Part shown: in pieces, positions 1 to 6,731 of the stretch | Layout: each line of letters begins with the position of its first letter | How positions within the stretch are numbered: position 1 is the stretch's first letter | Origin: a virus | Strand: one strand, 5' to 3' | DNA: 25,349 nt | IMG/VR virus record: IMGVR_UViG_3300023184_000480 | Location: 1 to 25,349 of that record | Notes under the pieces: model-generated | The model's input: only the letters and a program-made list of their open reading frames with translations | The model's database searches: none | Told to the model about the DNA's origin: nothing | Made by a program: the position numbers and the translations under genes

Positions 1-4
1 ATAC

Positions 5-244
5 TTATGCCGCCGAACACCAGACAACTTGATCGTCTCCGTGCCAGCGGGCAGGACGACCAACCTCTACGCAATAAACGCTGTAATAGTCTGCTCCTGC
101 ACAGAACCCATCTGTGCGGTCATCAGACTCAGAACGAGCGGCATACGATACTGATGCAGCTTGCGCTTCTTCCAAAGACGCATAGACACCAACCAGATCT
201 TCACCTTCATACTGCGTACCAGCAGTCAACACATATACAGTCAT
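5..244 (-). CDS. Small phage protein, function unknown (79 aa)
   Basis: I take the start at 244, where AAGGAG lies about seven bases upstream on the minus strand. An in-frame ATG at 262 would run over that ribosome site. The protein begins MTVYVLTAGTQYEGEDLVGV, then has a stretch ASLEEAQAAS that looks like a helix, and two cysteines further on. The pattern of a beta strand, YEG, 'GVYASLEEA' and a later strand resembles short phage and bacterial proteins of the DUF7336 kind, but I recall this only loosely and no function follows from it. It is the last gene of a three-gene minus-strand group driven from the promoter at 723-751. The stop codon is at 5-7, so the gene is complete in the window. 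Confidence 0.7.
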   Translation of the reverse strand: MTVYVLTAGTQYEGEDLVGVYASLEEAQAASVSYAARSESDDRTDGFCAGADYYSVYCVEVGRPARWHGDDQVVWCSAA

Positions 245-255
245 TTTCTTTCTCC

Positions 256-378
256 TTAGCAATCTGGGTCAAAATCTAACCACTCATCCATCTCAGAAGG
301 TTGCCCATCATCCTCATATTCTTCAGGATCACAACCTGTCACTGTGTAATCATCATCTTCTACGCCATCATCATACAT
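256..378 (-). CDS. Very acidic 40-aa small protein
   Basis: A short open frame on the minus strand starts with ATG at 378, preceded by AAGGAG at good spacing, and stops at 256-258, 11 bases before the ATG of the next gene. The peptide begins MYDDGVEDDDYTVTG and ends DFDPDC; about half of its residues are Asp or Glu and it has almost no basic residues. Small highly acidic phage proteins often mimic DNA or bind basic host proteins, but that is inference only. The good ribosome site, tight packing between two other minus-strand genes and consistent strand make it a credible gene. Confidence 0.65.
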   Translation of the reverse strand: MYDDGVEDDDYTVTGCDPEEYEDDGQPSEMDEWLDFDPDC

Positions 379-390
379 TTTTTGCTCTCC

Positions 391-690
391 TTATTTTCCG
401 TAGACACGCTCAAACTGTTCGTTAGAGATTGAAGACCAACCTTCACGTTCCATCTTGCGATTAGCAGAAATGATTTTTTTGTTGTATTTTACATATTCTG
501 CTTGGATGTTATCAAGCGCTGCTTCTGTTCCAGCCCACCCAGAAAGATTCTTTTCGAGGCTACGGAGAGCCATAATATTCTGGACATAGTATTGTTTCTT
601 TATAATCAACATAGCGGCTTCCTGGTTGTTGGTCCAGCGGACTTTGCCATCCAGGTCGAAGAACTTAACGAAGCTGTTGTAACGAGTCAT
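391..690 (-). CDS. Hypothetical protein (99 aa), first gene of minus-strand early group
   Basis: ATG at 690 is preceded on the minus strand by AAGGAA, and a sigma70-like promoter lies just upstream at 723-751. The product begins MTRYNSFVKFFDLDGKVRWT, followed by a helical, Lys-rich middle (IIKKQYYVQN, YVKYNKKIISANRKMERE) and ends FERVYGK. There is no signal peptide or membrane segment. I do not recognise the family. Its position next to a strong divergent promoter pair and its small size fit an early host-takeover gene, which is inference from context. Confidence 0.7.
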   Translation of the reverse strand: MTRYNSFVKFFDLDGKVRWTNNQEAAMLIIKKQYYVQNIMALRSLEKNLSGWAGTEAALDNIQAEYVKYNKKIISANRKMEREGWSSISNEQFERVYGK

Positions 691-722
691 ATCTTTTATT
701 CCTTCAATTCATCCTATAATTA

Positions 723-751
723 AATATACGATCTTTTTAAAATAATGTCAA
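723..751 (-). promoter_or_regulatory. Sigma70-like promoter, minus strand
   Basis: On the minus strand TTGACA (746-751) is separated by exactly 17 bases from TATATT (723-728). It points at the 99-aa gene starting at 690, and the predicted start of transcription is about 25-30 bases ahead of that ATG. It forms a mirror pair with the plus-strand promoter at 786-814. Confidence 0.75.
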
Positions 752-785
752 CCAGGTTTTTTAAAAAAATCTTTTTATTTTTTGG

Positions 786-814
786 TTGACATAATTCCTA
801 TAATATGCTAGATT
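786..814 (+). promoter_or_regulatory. Sigma70-like promoter, plus strand
   Basis: TTGACA (786-791), a 17-base spacer, then TAGATT (809-814); an alternative TATAAT at 799-804 would be too close. It serves the 57-aa gene at 844 and probably the 371-aa gene behind it. The tract between the two divergent -35 boxes is almost pure A/T (A6-7 and T5-6 runs) and could act as a shared UP element. Confidence 0.75.
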
Positions 815-843
815 AAATAATAGGAACACATAGGAGATATGAC

Positions 844-1017
844 ATGACAAACGAAAACACAAAATTTGCAATCGTTTTGACACAATCGCAAATCGATTAT
901 TTGTTGGACAATTTGGAACGTATCGCAGAAAACGATGAAAAAATGGATGCAATTTTGCAACGTTTTGATGAATGTTTTGAATTAGACGAAAACGATAATT
1001 TCATTCCTTTCGCATAA
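844..1017 (+). CDS. Small hypothetical protein (57 aa)
   Basis: ATG at 844 follows AGGAG with suitable spacing and lies about 25 bases beyond the predicted start of the promoter at 786-814. The peptide begins MTNENTKFAIVLTQSQIDYL, continues as an acidic helix (LDNLERIAENDEKMDAIL) and ends NDNFIPFA. No motif is recognised. The ribosome site, promoter and 14-base gap to the next gene support it as real. It is likely an early regulatory or host-interaction peptide, by context only. Confidence 0.65.
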   Translation: MTNENTKFAIVLTQSQIDYLLDNLERIAENDEKMDAILQRFDECFELDENDNFIPFA

Positions 1018-1031
1018 TAAAAAAGGACAAC

Positions 1032-2147
1032 ATGATGGCAAAGTCATTGTTATCAGTTAAGACAAAGAAGGTTCAACGCAAGACACATTCTGAGACGTAT
1101 CTCGTCAATCGGAAGTATCTCGGCGAAGAGCCTATTAAGATCGTCACTCAGATTGATATGATGCGAGCATTCACTTGGTATCATAACATGTGTGATGCCT
1201 CAGATGCAAAGCAGTATATGAAGGACTACTTTGCCTCAGATAAGAGCATGATCAAGACGATCAGTCGTATCTCGGACGCTCGTATACCATATACTTCTGC
1301 TTGGTTGTGCCGTATTGCATCAAACCAGAAGCGTGAGTTGACAGATGCAGAACGTGCTAAAGTCAATAGCGATATTGCAGATGCTGCTGGAGCCTACGAA
1401 GAACCAACAGAGAAGGTCAGCGAGGCGGCTGCTAAACCGTCTATTCAAGATCGTATCAAAGATCGCTCCCATAATATTGTGGGTGAGATTGAGTCGTTGA
1501 TTGACTCAGGCGAAACATTCTCTTTGTATGACTGGTTGCAGAAGAATGAGATTCCTGCAATGTATGCATCGAAGATCGCTGACTTCTATCGTCCTATCGA
1601 GACAGAAATGCGTCTTGCATTGATCCCAAAGGGTCAGGATGGTTCTCTCGATGGATACGAGAACTGGTCAAAAGCAGACATCCGCAAGCGTGCAGAATTC
1701 TTTGGCATGATTGTCAATGATGCTGAGCGCTATAGTGATGTTACTAAGAAAGTGCGTAAACCACGCAAGACGAAAGCACCTAGTTCTGCAAAGATCTTGC
1801 AGTTCTTCAAGTATCAAAAAGAATCGAAGGATCATAAGATCGCATCTATCAACCCAGAATCGATCCTCGGTGCTCAAGAACTCTGGGTATTCAACTCGAA
1901 GTATAAGATTCTTTCTGTGTTCATTGCAAAGGATCGTGCAGGATTTGGTGTCAATCGTCAGGCAATCACTAACTATGACGAGAAGACATCTAAGTCAATG
2001 CGTATTGGTCGAAAGACAGATGAGCAGATCAAGAAGGTCACTGCTGGTGGCAAGATCATCTTGCGTAAACTTGCAGCAGAAATGGATCTGCCTATCACAG
2101 CACGACTCAACGAGGCTACAGTCCTCCTGAAAGCGGTGAAGGGTTAA
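1032..2147 (+). CDS. Conserved T4-like phage protein of unknown function (371 aa)
   Basis: Tandem ATG codons at 1032 and 1035 follow AAAGGAC; either may be used. The N-terminus is strongly basic (KSLLSVKTKKVQRKTHSE). An Ala/Glu/Pro-rich linker lies around residues 115-137, a second basic patch KKVRKPRKTK around 239-248, and a C-terminal region with alternating strands (ELWVFNSKYKILSVFIA, then AITNYDEKT) around 283-320. There are no membrane segments. I believe related proteins occur in other T4-like phages of marine and alphaproteobacterial hosts, but I know of no assigned role. The two basic patches suggest nucleic-acid binding, which is inference. Its last codons form the left arm of a terminator hairpin. 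Confidence 0.8.
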   Translation: MMAKSLLSVKTKKVQRKTHSETYLVNRKYLGEEPIKIVTQIDMMRAFTWYHNMCDASDAKQYMKDYFASDKSMIKTISRISDARIPYTSAWLCRIASNQKRELTDAERAKVNSDIADAAGAYEEPTEKVSEAAAKPSIQDRIKDRSHNIVGEIESLIDSGETFSLYDWLQKNEIPAMYASKIADFYRPIETEMRLALIPKGQDGSLDGYENWSKADIRKRAEFFGMIVNDAERYSDVTKKVRKPRKTKAPSSAKILQFFKYQKESKDHKIASINPESILGAQELWVFNSKYKILSVFIAKDRAGFGVNRQAITNYDEKTSKSMRIGRKTDEQIKKVTAGGKIILRKLAAEMDLPITARLNEATVLLKAVKG

Positions 2148-2160
2148 TCCCTTCACTTTT
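2136..2160 (+). terminator. Rho-independent terminator overlapping the stop codon
   Basis: GTGAAGGG (2136-2143) pairs perfectly with CCCTTCAC (2149-2156) over a five-base loop that contains the TAA stop, followed by TTTTCT. It should end the transcript that starts at the 786-814 promoter. Confidence 0.75.
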
Positions 2161-2167
2161 CTATGTT

Positions 2168-2175
2168 CATAAATA
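2168..2175 (+). promoter_or_regulatory. Candidate T4-type late promoter (CATAAATA)
   Basis: CATAAATA matches the T4 late consensus TATAAATA at seven of eight positions. Transcription would start near 2181, giving a leader of about 26 bases before the gene at 2207, directly after a terminator. The motif is AT-rich, so chance matches occur. Confidence 0.4.
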
Positions 2176-2206
2176 AATTTGTGGTCATAGAAAAAGAAAG
2201 AATCAT

Positions 2207-2566
2207 ATGACAGAAAACCTAATCAGATTCCCAACACAGTCAGAAGAATCCTTTCCATCAACGCATGAAGAAGCAATGGATAGGTTGATAGAAGTAAGAA
2301 CAGAATACTGTGACTCAGTTGCAGAAGATGCCTTCGATGTTGTGATGCAAGTGCTTTCCTCCTATAATATGTATCCTAGAAATAATGACGAAGCACAGAT
2401 TAAAGATATAGTATTTCTAGAAGAAGCAATCAAGTCAGTTGTTTATCGTTACAAGAAATTAGCACACAATTTCCATGACATTACTGAAAGTATTATTTCT
2501 ATTACGCCAGAAGCGCAAAAAGAAATAGACAAAAACAAACAAAAAGAAAAAGCAACGGTTGATTAA
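2207..2566 (+). CDS. Hypothetical protein (119 aa)
   Basis: ATG at 2207 follows a purine-rich AAAGAAAG tract. The product starts MTENLIRFPTQSEESFPS, then is mostly helical and acidic (EEAMDRLIEVRTEY, VVMQVLSSYN), with a central IKDIVFLEEAIKSVVYRYKK segment and a Lys/Glu-rich tail. The combination 'L..YN....N.....DIVFL.EAIKS...R' resembles a class of short conserved proteins in T4-like phages with no known role; I cannot give it a name. It stands alone between the terminator at 2136-2160 and the replication operon. Confidence 0.7.
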   Translation: MTENLIRFPTQSEESFPSTHEEAMDRLIEVRTEYCDSVAEDAFDVVMQVLSSYNMYPRNNDEAQIKDIVFLEEAIKSVVYRYKKLAHNFHDITESIISITPEAQKEIDKNKQKEKATVD

Positions 2567-2620
2567 TTAAACAAGAGTCTATATATTAATAATATAGATT
2601 AACTTTGGAAACCTTTTAAA

Positions 2621-3454
2621 ATGATTATCGTGGACTTCAACCAAGTAATGATATCCAATCTAATGGCACAGATTGGCAACCACACAAATATTCCTCTGGA
2701 CGAAGGCCTGTTCAGACATATGGTCATCAATTCTATTCGAACCTACAAGCAGAAGTTTGGCGATGAGTATGGTGAGATTGTTATCGCATGTGATGACCGC
2801 AACTACTGGCGTAAACAAGTATACCCCTATTACAAAGCAAACCGTAAGAAGGCACGAGACAAGTCAGAACTTGATTGGACAATGATCTTTGAGTCATTCA
2901 ACAATATCCGTTCTGAGATCAAGGAGTTCTTTCCTTACCGTGTCATTCAGGTGGAGACTGCAGAAGCAGATGATATCATTGCAACACTGGTTAAGAATAA
3001 CCTAGAGCAGAAGATTATGATTCTGTCAGGTGATAAGGACTTCGTGCAGCTGCAGAAGTATCCTAACGTCAAGCAGTATGATCCAGTTCGTAAGAAAGCG
3101 ATCAGTCATGACAATCCTTCTTACTACTTGTTCGAGCATATTATGAAGGGTGATTCTGGTGACGGCATTCCAAACATCCTATCAGATGATGATGTCTTTG
3201 TTGTCGAGGATAAGCGTCAGAAACCATTGACTCAGAAAAAGATCGATGCTGCTTGGATCTCGAAAGAATACTTAGTCACAAGAAATTTCCTTCGCAACCA
3301 ACAGATTGTTGATCTTGATTGCATTCCATCATACATTAGCGAAGCGATCTTAAATAAATATAACGAAGAAGCAGGCAAGGACCGTTCTAAGTTGTTTAAC
3401 TACTTTATTAAATACAAACTGAAACATATGATGGAAAACGTGGGTGATTTCTAA
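2621..3454 (+). CDS. rnh: RNase H / 5'-3' exonuclease (FEN-1 family, T4 Rnh type)
   Basis: This is the T4 RNase H homologue, a structure-specific 5' nuclease that removes RNA primers from Okazaki fragments at the phage replication fork. The 277-aa product matches the family throughout: the metal-binding aspartates are at D5 (IVDFNQ), D58-D59 (CDDRNYWR), D117-D118 (EADDII), D138 and D140 (SGDKDF), and D178 and D181 (KGDSGDGIPN). The YKANRKKAR arch segment is at about 71-79. T4 Rnh is about 305 aa; this copy is shorter mainly at the N-terminus, where the catalytic Asp follows only four residues. The start is therefore well placed, although the ribosome site is weak. Its stop overlaps the next start (TAATG). 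Confidence 0.93.
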   Translation: MIIVDFNQVMISNLMAQIGNHTNIPLDEGLFRHMVINSIRTYKQKFGDEYGEIVIACDDRNYWRKQVYPYYKANRKKARDKSELDWTMIFESFNNIRSEIKEFFPYRVIQVETAEADDIIATLVKNNLEQKIMILSGDKDFVQLQKYPNVKQYDPVRKKAISHDNPSYYLFEHIMKGDSGDGIPNILSDDDVFVVEDKRQKPLTQKKIDAAWISKEYLVTRNFLRNQQIVDLDCIPSYISEAILNKYNEEAGKDRSKLFNYFIKYKLKHMMENVGDF

Positions 3455-3876
3455 TGGCAAAAATGGCGATGTCTGAACTATTGAAACGCTGTGCTGAATT
3501 TAAGAAAAAAGAAGAACGTATCATTGCTCTACAGCAAAACTGTGATGAAGCAACAAAAAAAGTCCTTCAGTTGATGTTCCATCCTGAAGTAAAATTTGCC
3601 CTTCCTGAAGGCAATCCTCCTTTCAACTATTCCCAATTCAATGAGCATAACATGCTTTACTCCGAAGTAAGGCGTCTCTATATCTTTATGGAAGGTGCGC
3701 CGGGCACCGAAAATATCAATCAAGTAAAGAGAGAAAGATTGTTTATCGAGATTCTACAGGCTGTTGCGCCTGAGGATGCAGACCTTCTTCTAGCGATGAA
3801 GGATAAGAAAAGCCCATATCCTGGGTTAACTAAAGATGTTGTTATCGCAGCGTTTCCGGAGATGTTTCCTACATGA
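3454..3876 (+). CDS. DUF6433-like T4-type phage protein (140 aa)
   Basis: Starts in the TAATG overlap with the RNase H stop. The order of segments is characteristic: an N-terminal helix (SELLKRCAEFKKKEERI), then FHPEVKFALPEGNPPF, then LYSEVRRLYIFMEGAPG, QVKRERLFIEILQAV, EDADLLLAMKDKK, and a C-terminal 'LTKDVVIAAFPEMFP'. This succession (a LPEG.PP loop, an F.EG turn, KRE.L.I..L, P..A.L...KDK, and ending F.FP) matches the family I know as DUF6433, found in T4-like phages of many hosts. The function is unknown. Its location beside RNase H and ahead of PhoH suggests a nucleic-acid role, but nothing in the residues proves it. Confidence 0.8.
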   Translation: MAKMAMSELLKRCAEFKKKEERIIALQQNCDEATKKVLQLMFHPEVKFALPEGNPPFNYSQFNEHNMLYSEVRRLYIFMEGAPGTENINQVKRERLFIEILQAVAPEDADLLLAMKDKKSPYPGLTKDVVIAAFPEMFPT

Positions 3877-4067
3877 CTAAAGTTACAAAATATCACAAGT
3901 TTGATGTTAAGAGTAAAAAGAAATCTTTTAATAATTTCTATGTGGATGAAGAAAATGTGACTATCAAAGATATTAAACGTGACCAAAACCACAAGCGATA
4001 TCGAAACTATGAAAATGCGCTTAAAACTAAAAATGTAAATGCCTTAATCGAATACGAGGAAATTTAA
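3873..4067 (+). CDS. Small basic protein (64 aa)
   Basis: The start overlaps the previous stop as ATGA, indicating translational coupling. It is strongly basic (MTKVTKYHKFDVKSKKKSF; IKDIKRDQNHKRYRNYENAL) with an acidic C-terminus ending EYEEI. It has no cysteines and no membrane segment. I do not recognise the family. A charge-rich, coupled position in the replication operon would fit a small nucleic-acid-associated protein. Confidence 0.7.
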   Translation: MTKVTKYHKFDVKSKKKSFNNFYVDEENVTIKDIKRDQNHKRYRNYENALKTKNVNALIEYEEI

Positions 4068-4068
4068 A

Positions 4069-4245
4069 ATGTCTGACGAAGTTTGGTTCACAGTTTGTTA
4101 TACAGCATTAGTTGCAGCTGTAAGTTTTTTCTATAACTGGGTTGGATATCGTGAAGGTATCCATGATGCAATCGAAGCACTTCGTGAGCATGAACCAAAA
4201 GCAGTAGATCGTGCAATTATGAAATTAAGAGGAAACAACGAGTGA
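4069..4245 (+). CDS. Small single-span membrane protein (58 aa)
   Basis: An ATG at 4069 begins one base after the preceding stop, with GAGGA upstream, and the frame ends at TGA 4243-4245 inside the GTGA overlap with the next gene. The peptide starts MSDEVWFTVCYTALVAAVSF and continues FYNWVGY; residues about 5-26 form one likely transmembrane helix. The rest (about 27-58: REGIHDAIEALREHEPKAV and a basic tail) would be an amphipathic helix, probably cytoplasmic. No family is recognised. The coupled position on both sides supports translation. Confidence 0.7.
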   Translation: MSDEVWFTVCYTALVAAVSFFYNWVGYREGIHDAIEALREHEPKAVDRAIMKLRGNNE

Positions 4246-4823
4246 TATCGTTAGATTATTATACAAGAGAATATGACAATTTCTTAACAAGCAATTTCTG
4301 TGATTCTTTAGTAAATAAATTCAATTATGTTTTAGATAATAATTTTGAAGAAGTAAGGAAAAATTCTGGGTGTAAAGGTCATTGTGTTTCTTGCACATGT
4401 AATAGGATTGATATAAATTTTCACTCAGAATTTAAAGATGAGGTTTCATTTATATATCAAAGATTACAATATCAATTAGATGTATATAAGTTAGATACGG
4501 GAATTCGACCAGAACAAATACCTCAATCAAATGCATATGAATCAATTCGGATAAAAAAATATGCTCCTAATATTGGTCAACATGCAACACATGTAGATGT
4601 TGGGAGTAAAGCTAATTCACAGAGAATTCTATCATTTAGTATAAATTTAAATGATGACTTTGAAGGTGGAGATTTATCTTTTAATTTAACAGGAAAGAAA
4701 GTCAAAGCTAAAAAAGGTAAACTTCTTATATTTCCTCCTCTTTGGCCTTGGCTTCACGCAGGAGAAACATGCTTAAACAATGACAAATATTTTCTTGGAA
4801 CATATCTGATATATAAGGATTAA
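4242..4823 (+). CDS. 2-oxoglutarate/Fe(II)-dependent dioxygenase (193 aa)
   Basis: Predicted prolyl-4-hydroxylase-like 2OG-Fe(II) oxygenase. The iron-binding facial triad is visible as H117-x-D119 (HVDVG) and H172 (WLHAGE). The strand pattern between them is typical of the jelly-roll fold: RILSFSINLND, then FEGGDLSF, then KAKKGKLLIFPP. K182 or a nearby residue could hold the 2-oxoglutarate carboxylate. Translation begins at GTG 4242 in a GTGA overlap with the membrane peptide. Unusual for the family is a cysteine cluster C44-x3-C48-x2-C51-x-C53 in the N-terminal part. The gene is more AT-rich than its neighbours, suggesting separate acquisition. Such oxygenases are common in T4-like phages, but their substrates are largely unknown; protein or nucleobase hydroxylation are both possible. 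Confidence 0.87.
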   Translation: MISLDYYTREYDNFLTSNFCDSLVNKFNYVLDNNFEEVRKNSGCKGHCVSCTCNRIDINFHSEFKDEVSFIYQRLQYQLDVYKLDTGIRPEQIPQSNAYESIRIKKYAPNIGQHATHVDVGSKANSQRILSFSINLNDDFEGGDLSFNLTGKKVKAKKGKLLIFPPLWPWLHAGETCLNNDKYFLGTYLIYKD

Positions 4824-4825
4824 AA

Positions 4826-5017
4826 ATGACTAATCAACAACAGCTTTGGGATAAGCCTTTGACACCTATGCTTGATGAATATTTTAGTCCAAAGCATGAT
4901 AAGCCAACAATGCTCGATCTTGTAGAACAAGAGATGCAATCAATGGGGCTTAGTGCAAAGAATCCTAATGACATTAAAAAGTATTGGGAAATGAAAGGCA
5001 TTACAGTAAATGCCTAA
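4826..5017 (+). CDS. Hypothetical protein (63 aa)
   Basis: ATG at 4826 follows AAGGATTAAAA, which overlaps the end of the oxygenase gene. The product begins MTNQQQLWDKPLTPMLDEYF and contains a helical MLDLVEQEMQSMGL segment and a PNDIKKYWEMKG ending. It has no cysteine and no hydrophobic span. I do not recognise it. It overlaps the next gene by eight bases, so the two are probably translationally coupled. Confidence 0.65.
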   Translation: MTNQQQLWDKPLTPMLDEYFSPKHDKPTMLDLVEQEMQSMGLSAKNPNDIKKYWEMKGITVNA

Positions 5018-5246
5018 TTATACTTTCTACAACAAGAAACTAAAGGAAGAGGTTATTATCTCTATGCCTATAGCAGATCTTGATAACTTTATTACAATCA
5101 ACCCTCACCTCGAACAAGTAGTAACAGCTCCTGCAATTGCAGACCCAACTCGTCTCAGTTTGAGAAAACCTGATGCGGGCTTTCGTGATGTGCTAAAGAG
5201 AGTGAAGAAAGCAAGTGCAAGAAGGAATACTATTAATACCTGGTAA
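5010..5246 (+). CDS. Conserved small T4-like phage protein (78 aa), FmdB-like N-terminus without zinc ligands
   Basis: Begins MPNYTFYNKKLKEEVIISMP and ends with the pattern PTRLSLRKPDAGFRDVLKRV, then a basic SARRNTINTW tail. The same architecture (MP.Y.F.N, then NPH.EQ, PTR....KPD.GFR.VL, and a terminal NTW or NTF) recurs in T4-like phages, where it is often labelled as FmdB-like regulatory protein. FmdB proteins bind zinc through four cysteines; this one has none, so that label should not be read as a function. The C-terminal third is basic and may bind nucleic acid or another phage protein. It starts inside the end of the preceding gene and sits 20 bases ahead of PhoH. Confidence 0.75.
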   Translation: MPNYTFYNKKLKEEVIISMPIADLDNFITINPHLEQVVTAPAIADPTRLSLRKPDAGFRDVLKRVKKASARRNTINTW

Positions 5247-5266
5247 ATTCATAACAAGGATATTAA

Positions 5267-6079
5267 ATGGAACGAATCTCACGCTCAGAAAAAAGACAAC
5301 AAAAACAAAAGAAGCGCAATGAGGATCAACAACAGAAGAAACCTATAACATTTATCCTAAAAGACATTGAACCAATTACTCGTAACCAAGAACTCGTTTT
5401 TAGAGATTTTAGTAATGGAAAAAACTTACTCATCCACGGACTACCAGGCACAGGTAAATCATACATCTCTCTCTTTCTCGCACTATCAGAGATTGAAAAT
5501 TTTAAATCGTATCGCAACATCACTATCATCCGATCAGTCGTCCCATCTCGAGACATGGGATTCTTACCAGGATCGATTAAGGAAAAATCAAAGATTTATG
5601 AGCTCCCATATCAAGCGATCTGCGCCGAGCTCTATGGTCGTGGAGATGCCTATGAAGTTCTCAAAAGCAAAGGACTGATTGATTTTCAGACATCTTCTTT
5701 CCTTAGGGGGTTGACAATTGATAACAGTATTGTTATTATTGATGAGTGTCAGAACATGACATTCCAAGAACTATCAACTATCATCACAAGAACAGGAAAC
5801 AACTCAAGAATCATCTTCTGTGGTGACTATAGACAGACAGATCTAAAGTATAGCGACGAGAAGTCAGGTATCTTTAGTTTCATGGAAATCTTGCACAACA
5901 TGACAAAATATTTCTCATGTATCGAGTTTCAGATTGAAGACATCGTTAGATCGGGTCTTGTTAAAGATTTTATTATTAAGAAAACTATCCTTGAAAACAA
6001 ACAACATGAAAAAGTGAATATATCTTATGGATCCTATGGCGGCTATCCCGCAACCCAAGCTGTTCACGCACCTCTCTAA
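5267..6079 (+). CDS. phoH: PhoH-like P-loop ATPase
   Basis: PhoH-family NTPase of 270 aa. Walker A is GLPGTGKS at residues 58-65, Walker B is SIVIIDECQN with D159-E160, and the sensor region IIFCGDYRQTDL lies at about 182-193, followed by an arginine in IVRSGL. The first 28 residues are a Lys/Gln-rich coil (RSEKRQQKQKKRNEDQQQKK) that probably extends from the ATPase core. PhoH proteins are widespread in marine and alphaproteobacterial phages; host PhoH belongs to the phosphate regulon, and several family members have RNA helicase or ATPase activity, but the phage role is not settled. ATG at 5267 follows AAGGATATTAA. The 3' end overlaps the next gene by about 50 bases. Confidence 0.92.
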   Translation: MERISRSEKRQQKQKKRNEDQQQKKPITFILKDIEPITRNQELVFRDFSNGKNLLIHGLPGTGKSYISLFLALSEIENFKSYRNITIIRSVVPSRDMGFLPGSIKEKSKIYELPYQAICAELYGRGDAYEVLKSKGLIDFQTSSFLRGLTIDNSIVIIDECQNMTFQELSTIITRTGNNSRIIFCGDYRQTDLKYSDEKSGIFSFMEILHNMTKYFSCIEFQIEDIVRSGLVKDFIIKKTILENKQHEKVNISYGSYGGYPATQAVHAPL

Positions 6080-6731
6080 CAAATTTATTTTTGAAGAATT
6101 AGAACAGATCAATTCAGACACCGGAAGGACATATAAAACCCCTTCCGGTGTTATCTATCCTTCAATCACAACAGTTATTGGTGATGAGTCGAAAGTATCA
6201 ATTGCTGCTTGGCGAAAGCGTGTTGGCGATGAAGAAGTAAATCGTATCTCAAAGAAAGCAACGAGTCGAGGCACCCGCATCCATGAGATGTGTGAGCATT
6301 ATGTAGACAATATTCCTCTTATCAAAAAGGATTATGTTTATCAAGACCTCGAGATGTTCAATCAGATTAAACGTGTCTTAGATGAGCATGTTGATAATAT
6401 TCACATGCAAGAAGAAAGACTATATTCTGATTACTTAGAACTTGCAGGAACAGTTGACTTGATTGCAGAATATGATGGCAAACTATCAGTCATCGACTTC
6501 AAGACATCGACAAAGTTAAAAGAAGTCGATTATATCAAAGGATACTTAATGCAAGCATCTGCTTATGCAATCATGTATGAGGAAAGAACAGGAACACCTA
6601 TTTCACAGACAGTAATCATAATTGGTGTTGATGATGAGATGTATCCTCAAGTATTCATTCAGAAACGTGATGCTTATGTCCCACAGTTATTAGAAACAAG
6701 AAAACGTTATAAAGAGAAGTATGAAATATGA
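6027..6731 (+). CDS. PD-(D/E)XK exonuclease, RecB/Cas4 type
   Basis: A 234-aa nuclease of the PD-(D/E)XK superfamily, of the type annotated as exonuclease in T4-like cyanophages and related phages. Motifs appear in order: YPSITTVIG at 44-52, RGTRIHEMCEHY at 81-92 (H86), GTVD at 141-144 (D144), VIDFKTS at 155-161 (D157, K159) and QASAY at 176-180. D144, D157 and K159 would be the metal-binding and catalytic residues; Q176 and Y180 form the RecB-like motif. It probably processes DNA ends during recombination or host DNA breakdown. ATG at 6027 (or 6036) lies inside phoH and the ribosome site is weak, so expression may be coupled; homologues support most of this N-terminus. A perfect 11-bp inverted repeat lies within the coding sequence at 6118-6151. 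Confidence 0.85.
   Translation: MDPMAAIPQPKLFTHLSNKFIFEELEQINSDTGRTYKTPSGVIYPSITTVIGDESKVSIAAWRKRVGDEEVNRISKKATSRGTRIHEMCEHYVDNIPLIKKDYVYQDLEMFNQIKRVLDEHVDNIHMQEERLYSDYLELAGTVDLIAEYDGKLSVIDFKTSTKLKEVDYIKGYLMQASAYAIMYEERTGTPISQTVIIIGVDDEMYPQVFIQKRDAYVPQLLETRKRYKEKYEI
6118..6151 (+). repeat. Perfect 11-bp inverted repeat inside the exonuclease gene
   Basis: ACACCGGAAGG at 6118-6128 and CCTTCCGGTGT at 6141-6151 can form an 11-bp stem with a 12-base loop. It lies just after the end of phoH and inside the nuclease reading frame. It is not followed by a T-run, so it is not a classical terminator. Confidence 0.7.

Noticed and set aside
761-952. Minus-strand 63-codon frame
   Set aside because: It overlaps the promoter region and the 57-aa gene antisense, with no ribosome site and low-complexity content.
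1711-2130. Long plus-strand frame inside the 371-aa gene
   Set aside because: Composition (Ser/Arg/Leu runs) is that of a shifted shadow of the real gene.
3350-3360. AATAAATA late-promoter-like match inside RNase H
   Set aside because: It lies within a coding region, far from any downstream start, and such matches are expected by chance in AT-rich DNA.
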